This document shows positions 37,224-46,779 of a DNA stretch of 64,000 nt, in pieces. Position 1 is the stretch's first letter. The number at the start of each line of letters is the position of its first letter. Under the pieces are notes generated by a model. The model had not been told where the DNA came from. It did not search any database and worked only from the letters and a program-made list of their open reading frames with translations. The DNA is taken from positions 62,001-126,000 of the forward strand of contig DASZZN010000029.1 of the NCBI GenBank assembly GCA_035544955.1, given 5' to 3'. The DNA is from Candidatus Dormiibacterota bacterium (GTDB lineage Bacteria; Chloroflexota; Dormibacteria; CF-121). The position numbers and the translations under genes were made by a program.

Positions 37224-38234
37224 ATGTTGAAACCCAAGATGGAACCGGCGGCCGTCCCGCCGCAGGCGGCGGCCCCGCGGTCCGCGCTTCGCGAGCGGCT
37301 CCTCGATCCTCGCACCCTGATCTCGTTCGGGATCCTGGCTGTCGTCCTCTTCGTCGTCCTGACCCATGTCCAGCTGGACTACGGCGAGAGCCTGCGGGCG
37401 ATCAGCCAGACCAACCTGCTCCTCTACGCGCTGGCGTTTGCCGCCTTCTACTTCTCCTTCGTCGTCCGTACCGTCCGCTGGGAAATCCTGCTGCGCAACA
37501 CCGGGGAAAACAACCGCTTCGGCGAGCTGTTTCACATCATCATCCTTGCCTGGTTCGCGAACTGCGTCCTCCCCGCCAAGATGGGCGACTTCTACCGCGC
37601 CTACCTGCTGCGACAGCAGACCGAGGTCTCCGGATCGAAGGGCCTGGGCACGATCTTCAGCGAGCGCGCGCTCGACTTCCTGGTACTGATGAGCCTGCTG
37701 ATCGTCAGCGGCCTGATCAGCTTTCGCGCCTCGGTCCCCGAACGCTTCGTCCCCGCCTTCATCGTCGGGCTCGTCATCGCCGCCGGGTTGATCGTGGGTC
37801 TGCTGCTGATCCGCTACAGCGAGGGCCGGTTGTCGCGTTTCCTTCCGGAGCGCCTTCGCGAGCGCGCCACCCGGTTCAAGCACGGACTGTTGAGCGCGTT
37901 TGCCGGGCGGCTCCCTCTCCTCCTCGGCCTTACCGTGCTCGTCTGGACTGCCGAGTCCGCCCGCCTCTTCCTCGTCGTCCAGGCGCTGCCGCTGCACATC
38001 TCCCTCAGCCTGGCGCAGATCATGTTCATCGCCCTGGTTGCGTCCCTCCTCACCACCATCCCCGCGTTGCCCGGGGGACTCGTGCTGGTGGAAGGGGGCA
38101 TCATCGCCGTGCTGGTGTTCTTTGGTCTGACCGCCTCGCAGGCGCTCTCCGTCGCGATCCTCGACCGCCTGATCAGCTACTGGAGCCTGATCGTCGTCGG
38201 GTTGGTCGTCTTCCTCCTGAGTCACCGGCGTTGA
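37224..38234 (+). CDS. Lysylphosphatidylglycerol synthase TM-region / flippase-like membrane protein
   Basis: A 336-residue integral membrane protein with about eight helices, matching the UPF0104/LPG-synthase transmembrane family. The conserved stretches are FVVRTVRWEILLRN near helix 2, NCVLPAKMGDFYRAYLLRQQ, and the C-terminal TTIPALPGGLVLVEGGI. Members without the catalytic domain are often lipid-linked sugar or polyprenol flippase-like proteins; the substrate is not known. Its stop (TGA) overlaps the TTG start of the epimerase gene by four bases. Confidence 0.88.
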   Translation: MLKPKMEPAAVPPQAAAPRSALRERLLDPRTLISFGILAVVLFVVLTHVQLDYGESLRAISQTNLLLYALAFAAFYFSFVVRTVRWEILLRNTGENNRFGELFHIIILAWFANCVLPAKMGDFYRAYLLRQQTEVSGSKGLGTIFSERALDFLVLMSLLIVSGLISFRASVPERFVPAFIVGLVIAAGLIVGLLLIRYSEGRLSRFLPERLRERATRFKHGLLSAFAGRLPLLLGLTVLVWTAESARLFLVVQALPLHISLSLAQIMFIALVASLLTTIPALPGGLVLVEGGIIAVLVFFGLTASQALSVAILDRLISYWSLIVVGLVVFLLSHRR

Positions 38235-39184
38235 AGGTCCTCGTCACCGGAGGCGCGGGCTTCATCGGCTCGCATGTCGCCGACCGACTGGTCGCGGATG
38301 GCCACGACGTGGTCATCCTCGACGACCTGTCGACCGGGCACGTAGAGCATCTGCAACCGAACGCACGCTTCTACCAGATGGACCTGCACTCGCCCTGGAT
38401 CGACGAATTGTTCCGCATCGAGCGGCCGGAAGCCGTCGTCCACCAGGCCGCGCAGGCCAGCGTTCGCCGCTCCGTCGAGGACCCGGTCTTCGACGCCAGC
38501 GTCAACGTGCTGGGGACCGCGGCGCTCCTCCAGGCCAGCGCGCATCATGGGGTCCGCCGCTTCCTCTTCGCGTCCACCGGCGGTGCTCTCTACGGCGATG
38601 CCGACGTCACGCCCACCCCCGAGGACTATCCCACGCTGCCCGTGTCACCCTATGGCGCATCCAAGCTAGCTGCTGAGGTCTACCTGCGGACCTTTCACGC
38701 CATGCATGGGCTCTCGTACGCCGCGCTCCGCTATGCCAACGTCTACGGGCCGCGACAGGATCCACATGGCGAAGCGGGGGTCGTCGCCATCTTCGCCCAG
38801 CGGCTGCTCAGTGGAGAGAAGGCCCGCATCAACGGCGACGGCAAGCAGACCCGCGATTTCGTGTACGTGGGCGACGTCGCGGAGGCGAATTCTCGCGCGC
38901 TCGTCTCGGACGCGGCGGGGTCATTCAACGTAGGCACGGGGATCGAGACGGACATCTCGACCATCTTCCAGTTGTTGAAACGTCTTACCAGTAGCAACCA
39001 GCAGGAGGAGCACGGCCCTCCCATGCCAGGCGAGCAGCGGCGCTCAGTGGTCGACGCTCGGAAAATCGAGAAGGCGCTGGGCTGGAAGTCGAAGACGAGC
39101 CTCCCAGCCGGCCTGGACGCTACGGTGCAGTATTTCCGCGAGGTGCATCCGGCAGCGGCGGCAGCTCGCGCGCGACCTGCGTGA
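38231..39184 (+). CDS. NAD-dependent UDP-sugar 4-epimerase (GalE-like)
   Basis: A 317-residue extended short-chain dehydrogenase. It starts MKVLVTGGAGFIGSHVADRL with the Rossmann GxxGxxG. It has the catalytic SPYGASKLAAE (Tyr and Lys) and the family strand YANVYGPRQDPHGEAGV with QTRDFVYVGDVAEA. These are typical of UDP-glucose 4-epimerase and related nucleotide-sugar epimerases. The start is a TTG overlapping the upstream membrane protein gene, so the two are coupled. The last 65 bases overlap a convergent gene. Confidence 0.88.
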   Translation: MKVLVTGGAGFIGSHVADRLVADGHDVVILDDLSTGHVEHLQPNARFYQMDLHSPWIDELFRIERPEAVVHQAAQASVRRSVEDPVFDASVNVLGTAALLQASAHHGVRRFLFASTGGALYGDADVTPTPEDYPTLPVSPYGASKLAAEVYLRTFHAMHGLSYAALRYANVYGPRQDPHGEAGVVAIFAQRLLSGEKARINGDGKQTRDFVYVGDVAEANSRALVSDAAGSFNVGTGIETDISTIFQLLKRLTSSNQQEEHGPPMPGEQRRSVVDARKIEKALGWKSKTSLPAGLDATVQYFREVHPAAAAARARPA

Positions 39185-39602
39185 GGGCCGCGTCCCCCGC
39201 GTCCATCAGGCGCCGAGCCGCGTCCAGCACCAGGGGGTTGTGGACGCTCTCGCTTCCGATCATCCGGCTGGCCCACTCGTAGGCCTCACACGCGCGGCCG
39301 AGCGCGGCGCGCGCATCAGCCGACAGATCCGGTCCGCTCGAGGGGCGTAGCCGCAGCGTCTGGTAGTACCCGGTCTGGAAGATCTTGCGAGCCGCGGTCG
39401 CCTCGTCTTCTAACGGCCTTTCGGGTCCAGCGTCGAGCGCCCGGCGGAGCCGATTGGCGGCTCGCGCGACGCTGCTCTCGATATCGGCAAGGACGAGATC
39501 GTAGTCGCGCGGTACGAGGCGCGACGGGGTTCCGAGCACCCGGTAGGCCACCACGAGGGTGGCGGCCAGCACCAACAGAATCACGAGGTAAAGCCAGGCC
39601 AT
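39120..39602 (-). CDS. Hypothetical single-pass membrane protein
   Basis: A 160-residue protein with one N-terminal helix (about 3-22, LYLVILLVLAATLVVAYRV) and a mostly helical, Arg/Ala-rich soluble part. Its regularly spaced helices (IESSVARAANRLRRAL; AARKIFQTGYYQTLRL; ACEAYEWASRMIG) suggest a small helical bundle. No family was recognised. Repeat copy C lies 13-43 bases upstream of the start. It overlaps the epimerase 3' end by 65 bases, tail to tail. Support is from the signal/anchor pattern and the lack of another gene over 39185-39602. Confidence 0.6.
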   Translation of the reverse strand: MAWLYLVILLVLAATLVVAYRVLGTPSRLVPRDYDLVLADIESSVARAANRLRRALDAGPERPLEDEATAARKIFQTGYYQTLRLRPSSGPDLSADARAALGRACEAYEWASRMIGSESVHNPLVLDAARRLMDAGDAALTQVARELPPLPDAPRGNTAP

Positions 39603-39615
39603 CGGTAGCGATATT

Positions 39616-39645
39616 CTCCTCCCCCTCCGGGGGAGGGCCGGGTGG
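39616..39645 (+). repeat. GC-rich palindromic repeat, copy C
   Basis: CCTCCCCC (39618-39625), a TCC spacer, GGGGGAGG (39629-39636), then GCCGGGTGG. It is related to copies A and B. It sits in the 46-base gap between infA and the hypothetical membrane protein gene. On the minus strand its GGAGG is about 15 bases from that gene's ATG. Confidence 0.65.
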
Positions 39646-39648
39646 CGG

Positions 39649-39957
39649 CTACTTGTAGCGGAAGGTAATCCGCCCGCGCGTCAGGTCGTAGGGGGACAGC
39701 TCAACCCGGACCCGGTCGCCGATCAAGATTCGGATGTAGAACTTCCGCATCTTCCCCGAGGTATAGGCGAGAATGGTCTGTCCGGTCTGGAGCTTCACCT
39801 TGAACATCGCGTTGGGCAGCGGCTCGACCACCTCGGCGTCCATCTCAATGGTTTCTTCTTTGTCGGCCGGGGTTTCCTTGACCTCCAGCGTGTCAATGCC
39901 GGGGCGCAGCGTGGTGGGGCCGCCGCGTTTCTTAGGGTAGCTACGTTTCTTGCGCAA
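39649..39957 (-). CDS. infA: Translation initiation factor IF-1 with N-terminal extension
   Basis: The C-terminal part is a complete IF-1 OB fold: [38 protein letters not shown] and [23 protein letters not shown]. It binds the 30S A site and promotes initiation. Normal IF-1 is about 72 residues; this reading has 102, with a basic head ([12 protein letters not shown]) and an acidic linker. Between the TTG at 39957 and the Met of EMDAEVV I find no ATG, GTG or TTG in frame, so the extension looks real. No Shine-Dalgarno is seen. A TAATAT lies nine bases before the TTG, suggesting a leaderless transcript. It is not in the ribosomal protein operon where infA is often found. Confidence 0.88.
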   Translation of the reverse strand: MRKKRSYPKKRGGPTTLRPGIDTLEVKETPADKEETIEMDAEVVEPLPNAMFKVKLQTGQTILAYTSGKMRKFYIRILIGDRVRVELSPYDLTRGRITFRYK

Positions 39958-40063
39958 ATCGTCGACATATTACCCGAGTTGCAAAAGATCTAGGCGGCCG
40001 CCATCGGACGGGCCAATTTGCAAGGTTATCGCTGCGTCGGCGTCACCTTAGTCGAGTCTGCAG

Positions 40064-40915
40064 ATGCACGGGCTTGAGACCATCCTCGCGCTCAGCCGGT
40101 CGACGACAATTGCGCTTGCGAAATTCCTGGCATTTACGGGCCTAGCCGCTACGGCCAGTCTTGTCCAATTACTCGGCAGCAAACAAAAGAAGAGCCCGTC
40201 AACCGTCACCTCAGTCACGCTGCTGGCCGCGGGAGCGTATACCGCGGCACTGACCGGTGGTCTGGTTCTGGGCTTTTCCACCGGTGCCTGGCGTGTGCCG
40301 GTTGGCTTGGGCCTGATGCTGCTGGGCGCCGGCTCCGTCTTTAAGGCGCAGAGGATGTGGCGTCACCCAGCTCCGGCGCGACCCGTCGGATCCAGCTCCA
40401 ACGCTATCGCCGCGCAGACTCAGGGGCCCGTCGAAACCGTCTGGCTCAAGGCGGCGAGTGCGGGCCCCGACGACGCCGTCTGGCCACAGCTGATCCGCCT
40501 GACGTCCCCGCGCGACGCCGAAGCACTGATCGCGTCGCCGGATTTTCTTGCCCCGAATGAACATCTGCTCTATCGCACTCGTCTCTTCTTCGGCCGCGCG
40601 ATTCCGGAAATGGCGGACGCGTCTGTTGTGGTCACGGAAGCGCGCCTGCTCATCACGGACGGACAGCAAGTGTTCACCATCCCTCGGGCGCGAATCCAGG
40701 CCATCGCCTATCGGGAGAAGGAGCCCATGGCCCTGAGGGCGAAAGCAGAGGCCATCGTGTTCACCTACGCGACGGAATCGGCGGAACAGGAGCTGGCCGG
40801 ATTCGACCCCGGGGTTTTCTTCTGGTCCGGTCAGCGAGGCGCCAAGACACACAAAACCTTCGAGGCGCTGCGCGATGCCCTCACGTCGAGAGCTCAACCA
40901 CCGGCGGCCGCCTAA
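40064..40915 (+). CDS. Hypothetical membrane protein with PH-like domain
   Basis: A 283-residue protein with three hydrophobic segments in the first 105 residues (about 14-36, 46-68 and 74-92). A soluble part follows. The strand pattern at about 185-225 (ADASVVVTEARLLITDGQQVFTI, then PRARIQAIAYREKE) resembles a bacterial PH-like domain, in which such proteins report on or anchor to membranes. The family is not certain and the function unknown. It is followed after 19 bases by a free biotin carrier protein gene; the gap holds a TATCTT hexamer. Confidence 0.65.
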   Translation: MHGLETILALSRSTTIALAKFLAFTGLAATASLVQLLGSKQKKSPSTVTSVTLLAAGAYTAALTGGLVLGFSTGAWRVPVGLGLMLLGAGSVFKAQRMWRHPAPARPVGSSSNAIAAQTQGPVETVWLKAASAGPDDAVWPQLIRLTSPRDAEALIASPDFLAPNEHLLYRTRLFFGRAIPEMADASVVVTEARLLITDGQQVFTIPRARIQAIAYREKEPMALRAKAEAIVFTYATESAEQELAGFDPGVFFWSGQRGAKTHKTFEALRDALTSRAQPPAAA

Positions 40916-40934
40916 TCCCGGTATCTTGGCGGCT

Positions 40935-41144
40935 ATGCAATTGAAGGCCGAGCTGGCCGGCAACCTCTGGAAGATCGTGGTCCGCGAAGGGCAGCAGGTG
41001 GGGGCCGACGAGACGCTGATGATCCTGGAGTCGATGAAGATGGAGATCCCGGTGAACACCCCCGTCGCCGGACGGGTAACCAAGATCCACGTGAAAGAGG
41101 GCCAGACGGTCCAGGAAGGTCAGCTGCTCGCGGACGTGGACTGA
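40935..41144 (+). CDS. Stand-alone biotin carboxyl carrier protein (69 residues)
   Basis: A 69-residue biotinyl domain with nothing added. The biotinylated lysine is Lys35 in LESMKMEIPV. The two flanking half-folds, LWKIVVREGQQVGADETLMI and RVTKIHVKEGQTVQEGQLLADVD, are the usual mirror halves of BCCP. It would carry CO2 between a biotin carboxylase and a carboxyltransferase such as an acyl-CoA carboxylase. The biotin carboxylase at 21,740 is one possible partner. I chose the ATG at 40935, seven bases after TATCTT, since 20 upstream residues in frame are not BCCP-like. Confidence 0.85.
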   Translation: MQLKAELAGNLWKIVVREGQQVGADETLMILESMKMEIPVNTPVAGRVTKIHVKEGQTVQEGQLLADVD

Positions 41145-41172
41145 TCCGGCCCAACGCGCCAGCTTGGCGACG

Positions 41173-41337
41173 TTAGGCGGCGGCTTTCTCTGGCTCGAAG
41201 AAGGCGATGCCCACCACGGACATGCCGTGCTTGCACGACGGACAGAAGGTCGCGGTCACGCTCTTTCGAGTTTCCCAGCGCCGTTGGTCCCGGCGCCCGC
41301 ACTCGTGGCACACGAGGTCGAACATCATGTCTGCCAT
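41173..41337 (-). CDS. Short zinc-ribbon protein (54 residues)
   Basis: A small gene of 54 residues beginning MADMMFDLVCHECGRR and containing two CxxC knuckles (CHEC at 10-13 and CPSC at 32-35), separated by a basic strand, as in rubredoxin-like or zinc-ribbon folds. It ends FFEPEKAAA. The zinc ribbon probably binds nucleic acid or protein, but no specific family is named. Support comes from the well-spaced cysteine pairs and an ATG start. It converges with the biotin carrier gene (28-base gap). Confidence 0.65.
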   Translation of the reverse strand: MADMMFDLVCHECGRRDQRRWETRKSVTATFCPSCKHGMSVVGIAFFEPEKAAA

Positions 41338-41422
41338 GTCGCCGCGACCGTATCACCGATCGAATGCCGCGAAGGCAACAGACCGCCGACGGCGGCGTAA
41401 GGAAATGTAAAGGCGGAACCTG

Positions 41423-42280
41423 CTAATGGAGCAGCTGGTCGATCGCGGTTTTCAGCTCATCGCTCGCCGTCGCGCCCTCGAAGCGAGACTGGATGACGCC
41501 CTTGGAATCGATCAAGAAGACCCACGGCTCGGTCTGTAGACGCCAGTCGATGACTGCCTGTGCCAGCTGCTTCTTGGAAGGATCCGGCTTGAAGTCTCTG
41601 TAGATCTCGACATGGATGAAGGCAAGCCGGTCTCGGTAGGCCGGTTCGAGACCCTGGACCACTTTGACCTCAGGTCCGCAAGTGTTGCTGGTGCAGAACG
41701 CCGGGGTGGCGAACACGACAAGCGCCGGCCGGTGCTGCTGGATCGCATCGGCGATCGAGAGCTGGTGCATGTCGTCCGGTGGCCGGCCGGAGTCGATGGT
41801 CTCCACGTCGGCGACATCCCTGGCGGTTGGATTGCGCGTCAGCGGCGCCGGCTGGCCCACCCCAGGCACCACGGGCAACGGCAAAACATTCATCGGAAGC
41901 TGCACGCTCAGATGCGCGCCATTGGGCCGGGAGGCCGTGACTTCGACGCCCCAGTCGCCGGCTTTATCGAAGGTCAGGTGCGCCACGTAGAGGCCGCCGC
42001 CCTGCAAACCGTCGCCCTTGAAGGGCGCGTCGGACTCACCCTTAGCGACGCGAGTGGTCCCCTGCAGCAAGAAGGCGCTGACGTGCACGGTGGCGTCGCC
42101 GACTGGCGTGTTGTGGTCGAGAATGCCAATCGGGACGCGCTGCTGTGTACCGACGACCAGCTCCGAAGCGGCGACTTGGGCCTGTAGGGACGAGCTGGTT
42201 GGCGAGGGACCACCGGGTGCCACCTCCCCCGCACAGGCGCCGAGCACAACGGCCACCGCCAGCGCGGCGGCGATTCTCAT
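41423..42280 (-). CDS. Thioredoxin-like lipoprotein
   Basis: A 285-residue lipoprotein. The signal ends in the lipobox LGAC with lipidation at Cys16. A beta-rich domain (about 35-135: VPIGILDHNTPVGDATVHVSAF; VAHLTFDKAGDWGVEVTA) precedes a thioredoxin-fold domain from about 165 with VVFATPAFCTSNTCGPEVK, in which the two cysteines are four apart (CTSNTC). The C terminus has TEPWVFLIDSKGVIQSRFEG, as in redoxin/SCO-like proteins. It probably acts in thiol exchange or metal delivery outside the membrane. The start at 42280 overlaps the DUF2342 gene stop by four bases. Confidence 0.82.
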   Translation of the reverse strand: MRIAAALAVAVVLGACAGEVAPGGPSPTSSSLQAQVAASELVVGTQQRVPIGILDHNTPVGDATVHVSAFLLQGTTRVAKGESDAPFKGDGLQGGGLYVAHLTFDKAGDWGVEVTASRPNGAHLSVQLPMNVLPLPVVPGVGQPAPLTRNPTARDVADVETIDSGRPPDDMHQLSIADAIQQHRPALVVFATPAFCTSNTCGPEVKVVQGLEPAYRDRLAFIHVEIYRDFKPDPSKKQLAQAVIDWRLQTEPWVFLIDSKGVIQSRFEGATASDELKTAIDQLLH

Positions 42281-43404
42281 CGCACCCTGGCGCGGTCGAT
42301 GTACAGCTGGGGCCGCTGGATCTCGGCCATCGTCGGCAGCCACTGCGGTCCCTCCCAGACGCGGGCCAGCAGCTCGTGCCCACCCGCATCGCGGACCTCG
42401 CGACAGAATTTCTCGCCGATGACGTACTGACGCATCTTCATCTCCAGCCCCGTCAGGCGAAGGAAGGCGCGCTCGAGCGGCGTCCGCTGCTCCTGGCGCC
42501 GGCGGTAGGCGCCTTCCAGCAGAGCAAAATGCGGCAGCTCGCGGCGCCCGACCTCATTCATCACCAGGTTGCTGTAGCCCTCGAGCAGGCTCATCACCGC
42601 CTGGAGCTTGGAGATCGCTTTCCACTGCTGTCCGACCCCGACAGTCAGGGTCCGGATCAACTCCAGGCGGGTCGGCCGGTGCCCATCGCCCAGCCTCCCG
42701 ACCAGCACCTCCTTGAGCAGTCCCTCGAGGTACGCCTGGAGCCATGGGTGGGCCTTGAACTCCCAGGCATGCGTCATCTCGTGCATGGCGAGCCAGCGTC
42801 GAAGCTCGTCGATCGGCAGCCGGTCTTTCTGGGCCCAGGCCTGGACATTCGGTTCCACCAGGATCAGCGAGGTGGTCTCCACCGGCTCCCTGCCCAGCAG
42901 CGCCGGATCGTACTGGCCCAGGACCCGGCGGGCCAGAAGCCCCAGCATCAGGCCGAGGTACCGGGTCAGGCCCTTCTGGCCGAAGCTCAGGATCAGCGAC
43001 CCGGGGATCAGCTGCTGCAGTCCCTCGAGCGGCTCGAACATCTGCCGGAAGATCCGGATGTTGAAGCGCACCCACTGCCGGCGGCCGACCGCGGCCAATC
43101 CCGGATAGACCCGGCTGCCGGCGGCGGCCGTACCGGGCCCCAGGGCCTGCCCGAGCTGGGGCTCCAGCTGCGCGGCAATCTGCTGATAGGTCTGGTCCGT
43201 GGCCGCATCGGCCGGGACGTCTTTCGGCTCGCCGCATCGGGCCAGCGCGATCTCCTCCACCCGCGCCCAGTCGATCAGGCGAGCCGGCTGCTCCCGGGGC
43301 CGAACCAGCTCCCGGAGCACGACAGCCCCCACACCGATGGCGACGCCCCAGGCCATCGCCCGGCCGACGCGCCGGGGGGCGGGTTTGGAACCAGGAATTC
43401 TCAT
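42277..43404 (-). CDS. DUF2342 zincin, coenzyme F420-associated
   Basis: A 375-residue protein of the Zincin_2/DUF2342 family, whose members are associated with F420-producing actinobacteria and relatives. The motif HEMTH (208-212) gives the two zinc His and catalytic Glu, and the third ligand region is LLEGYSNLVMNEVG. An N-terminal hydrophobic segment (about 16-32) may anchor it. The physiological substrate is unknown. Its place before a thioredoxin-like lipoprotein (four-base overlap) and the presence of two F420-type oxidoreductases in the window fit an F420-using organism. Confidence 0.88.
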   Translation of the reverse strand: MRIPGSKPAPRRVGRAMAWGVAIGVGAVVLRELVRPREQPARLIDWARVEEIALARCGEPKDVPADAATDQTYQQIAAQLEPQLGQALGPGTAAAGSRVYPGLAAVGRRQWVRFNIRIFRQMFEPLEGLQQLIPGSLILSFGQKGLTRYLGLMLGLLARRVLGQYDPALLGREPVETTSLILVEPNVQAWAQKDRLPIDELRRWLAMHEMTHAWEFKAHPWLQAYLEGLLKEVLVGRLGDGHRPTRLELIRTLTVGVGQQWKAISKLQAVMSLLEGYSNLVMNEVGRRELPHFALLEGAYRRRQEQRTPLERAFLRLTGLEMKMRQYVIGEKFCREVRDAGGHELLARVWEGPQWLPTMAEIQRPQLYIDRARVR

Positions 43405-43476
43405 GGGGAGGAGCCGCCGAGGCGACGCCTCATTCTACCGAGGCCCTCTCCGGCTGGCGCTCGAGGCGGTCGAGCG

Positions 43477-43503
43477 CTAGCACTCGCCGCCTAGGAGTGC
43501 TAA
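43477..43503 (+). promoter_or_regulatory. CIRCE operator
   Basis: An inverted repeat CTAGCACTC, nine bases, GAGTGCTAA, which matches the CIRCE consensus at 17 of 18 arm positions (the first base is C rather than T). The HrcA repressor binds it and is released on heat shock. A TAAAAT hexamer at 43501-43506 overlaps its right arm and is a good -10 for groEL. hrcA is not in the window. Confidence 0.9.
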
Positions 43504-43575
43504 AATCGTGGAGCTTACCGCCTCGTAAATACTGGCTGTTTGCTCACTCATCATTAGCAGGAAGGAGGACGATCA

Positions 43576-45186
<1,611 letters not shown>

Positions 45187-45199
45187 ACCGTAAAGGCTG

Positions 45200-45236
45200 A
45201 AAAGGAGCCGGCCCGTCGGGCGGCTCCTTTTCTTTG
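45200..45236 (+). terminator. Rho-independent terminator of groEL
   Basis: AAAAGGAGCCG (45200-45210) can pair with CGGCTCCTTTT (45221-45231), followed by a T-rich run. It lies 13 bases after the groEL stop. Confidence 0.85.
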
Positions 45237-45280
45237 TCCAGGCTCAGTTACCGGCAGCCGCGAGCCGATAGCATGGCGGC

Positions 45281-46030
45281 ATGAAGCCGAGCGGCATTGT
45301 GACGCTGCTGACCGACTTCGGGCTGGAGGACGCCTACGTCGGCGCCATGAAGGGCGCCATCCTTTCTGCGTACGCGAAGGCCGCGCTGGTCGACGTCACC
45401 CACGGCGTGCGGCCCTTCGCGGTCCTGCAGGGCGCCTTCCTCCTCGATAGCGCCTGGCGGAGCTTTCCACCAGGGACGGTTCACGTCGCGGTGGTCGATC
45501 CCGGCGTTGGCACCGAACGGAGCGCAATCGCGTTCAAAGCGGCCGAGCACTACTTCGTCGGGCCCGATAACGGGCTCTTCACGTTTCTCAACGATCCGAT
45601 CAGCGAGACCGTCGAGCTGGCCACACCCCCCGAAGCCGCACCGACCTTTCATGGACGCGACGTCTTCGCTCCGGTGGCGGCGAGGCTGGCCGCCGGTGCC
45701 GCGCTCGCCGAGGTCGGCCGGCCGCGGCGGGCGGAGCCGGTGCGCCTGCCGGACGCATGGGCGTCCAAGGTGGGTGAGGCCTGGCGGGCGCAAGCGTTGC
45801 ATTGCGACCGCTTCGGCAACGTGATCAGCAATCTGCCGATCCGCGCGCTGGCGCGCATCAAGGCGGCCAACGGGACGCGCGTCCGGACCGTCGAAACCTA
45901 TGAGGATGCGCAGCCCAACGAGCTCGTGGCCCTGGTCGGTAGCAGTGGCCGCATCGAGTTTGCGTTACGTGAGGGATCGGCCGCCGCGCGTCTGCACGTC
46001 GCACCGGGCGAAACGCTGCTCGTCACGTGA
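45281..46030 (+). CDS. SAM hydroxide adenosyltransferase (SAM hydrolase, DUF62 family)
   Basis: A 249-residue protein of the fluorinase/chlorinase/DUF62 family. It has the conserved start IVTLLTDFGLEDAYVGAMKG, the AVVDPGVGTERSA region, the PDNGLFT loop and FHGRDVFAPVAARLAAGA with the His-Arg-Asp group that activates water in SAM hydrolases. It is expected to split SAM to adenosine and methionine. The physiological purpose of these housekeeping copies is not known. Its stop overlaps the nnrE-like gene by four bases. A TAGCAT six bases before the ATG suggests a leaderless start. Confidence 0.88.
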   Translation: MKPSGIVTLLTDFGLEDAYVGAMKGAILSAYAKAALVDVTHGVRPFAVLQGAFLLDSAWRSFPPGTVHVAVVDPGVGTERSAIAFKAAEHYFVGPDNGLFTFLNDPISETVELATPPEAAPTFHGRDVFAPVAARLAAGAALAEVGRPRRAEPVRLPDAWASKVGEAWRAQALHCDRFGNVISNLPIRALARIKAANGTRVRTVETYEDAQPNELVALVGSSGRIEFALREGSAAARLHVAPGETLLVT

Positions 46031-46767
46031 CCTGGCCAGTGGTCCGCTGGGATCAGGTACGCACGATTTCCTCGATCGCGCTGCGCCAGGCCGACACGGA
46101 GGCCCTGACGACGCTCGGCATCGGGCCACTCCAGCTGATGGAAGTCGCCGGCTGGCAGATCGCGAGGTTCGTCGACGCCTTCATGGACGGCATCCGCAAC
46201 AAGCGCGTGGTTGTGGTCGGTGGGTCGGGCAATAACGGCGGCGATGCGTTGGTCGCGGCCCGCTTCCTGCGTCAGCGCGGGGCGGTCGTCAGCGCATCGA
46301 TCGTTCCCTCGCGCAACCCAACGAGCCTCGCAGCCCGTCACGCCCTGACCGCGCGACGCCTGGGCATCCTCATCGTTGACGCCCCCCAGGGCATCGATCC
46401 ATCTGCCGATGTCCTGATCGATGGTCTCTTCGGCACGGGCATCCATCTGCCGCTTCGCGACCCGGCCCCCGCGATCATCGAGGCCATGAATGCAACGGAC
46501 CGCCCGATCGTGGCCATCGACGTGCCCTCGGGAATGGATGCGGATACCGGCGCGGGGGCGGAGGCGGCCGTGCGGGCCACGGCCACGCTGACACTGGCAG
46601 CACCCAAGGCAGGACTGGCGAGCGCATCCGGCGGCGGCCGAATCTTCGTCGCCGATATCGGCATGCCGGCCGCGCTCTTTGGGGCGGATCAGGAGGCGCT
46701 GGCGGCGCTCTACGCGATCGGTGACATCGTCGAGCTGGTCGCTCCCCGAGTTGACGTCGGCCCATGA
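46027..46767 (+). CDS. nnrE: NAD(P)H-hydrate epimerase (YjeF N domain)
   Basis: A 246-residue Rossmann-like epimerase that repairs hydrated NADH/NADPH. Signature parts are VVVVGGSGNNGGDALVAARFL, VDALFGTG-like VLIDGLFGTGIHLPLR, and IVAIDVPSGMDADTGAG. It lacks the C-terminal ADP-dependent dehydratase (NnrD/YjeF_C) domain often fused to it. The start is a GTG that overlaps the SAM hydrolase stop by four bases. Confidence 0.9.
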   Translation: MTWPVVRWDQVRTISSIALRQADTEALTTLGIGPLQLMEVAGWQIARFVDAFMDGIRNKRVVVVGGSGNNGGDALVAARFLRQRGAVVSASIVPSRNPTSLAARHALTARRLGILIVDAPQGIDPSADVLIDGLFGTGIHLPLRDPAPAIIEAMNATDRPIVAIDVPSGMDADTGAGAEAAVRATATLTLAAPKAGLASASGGGRIFVADIGMPAALFGADQEALAALYAIGDIVELVAPRVDVGP

Positions 46768-46779
46768 TTTCACTTCGAG

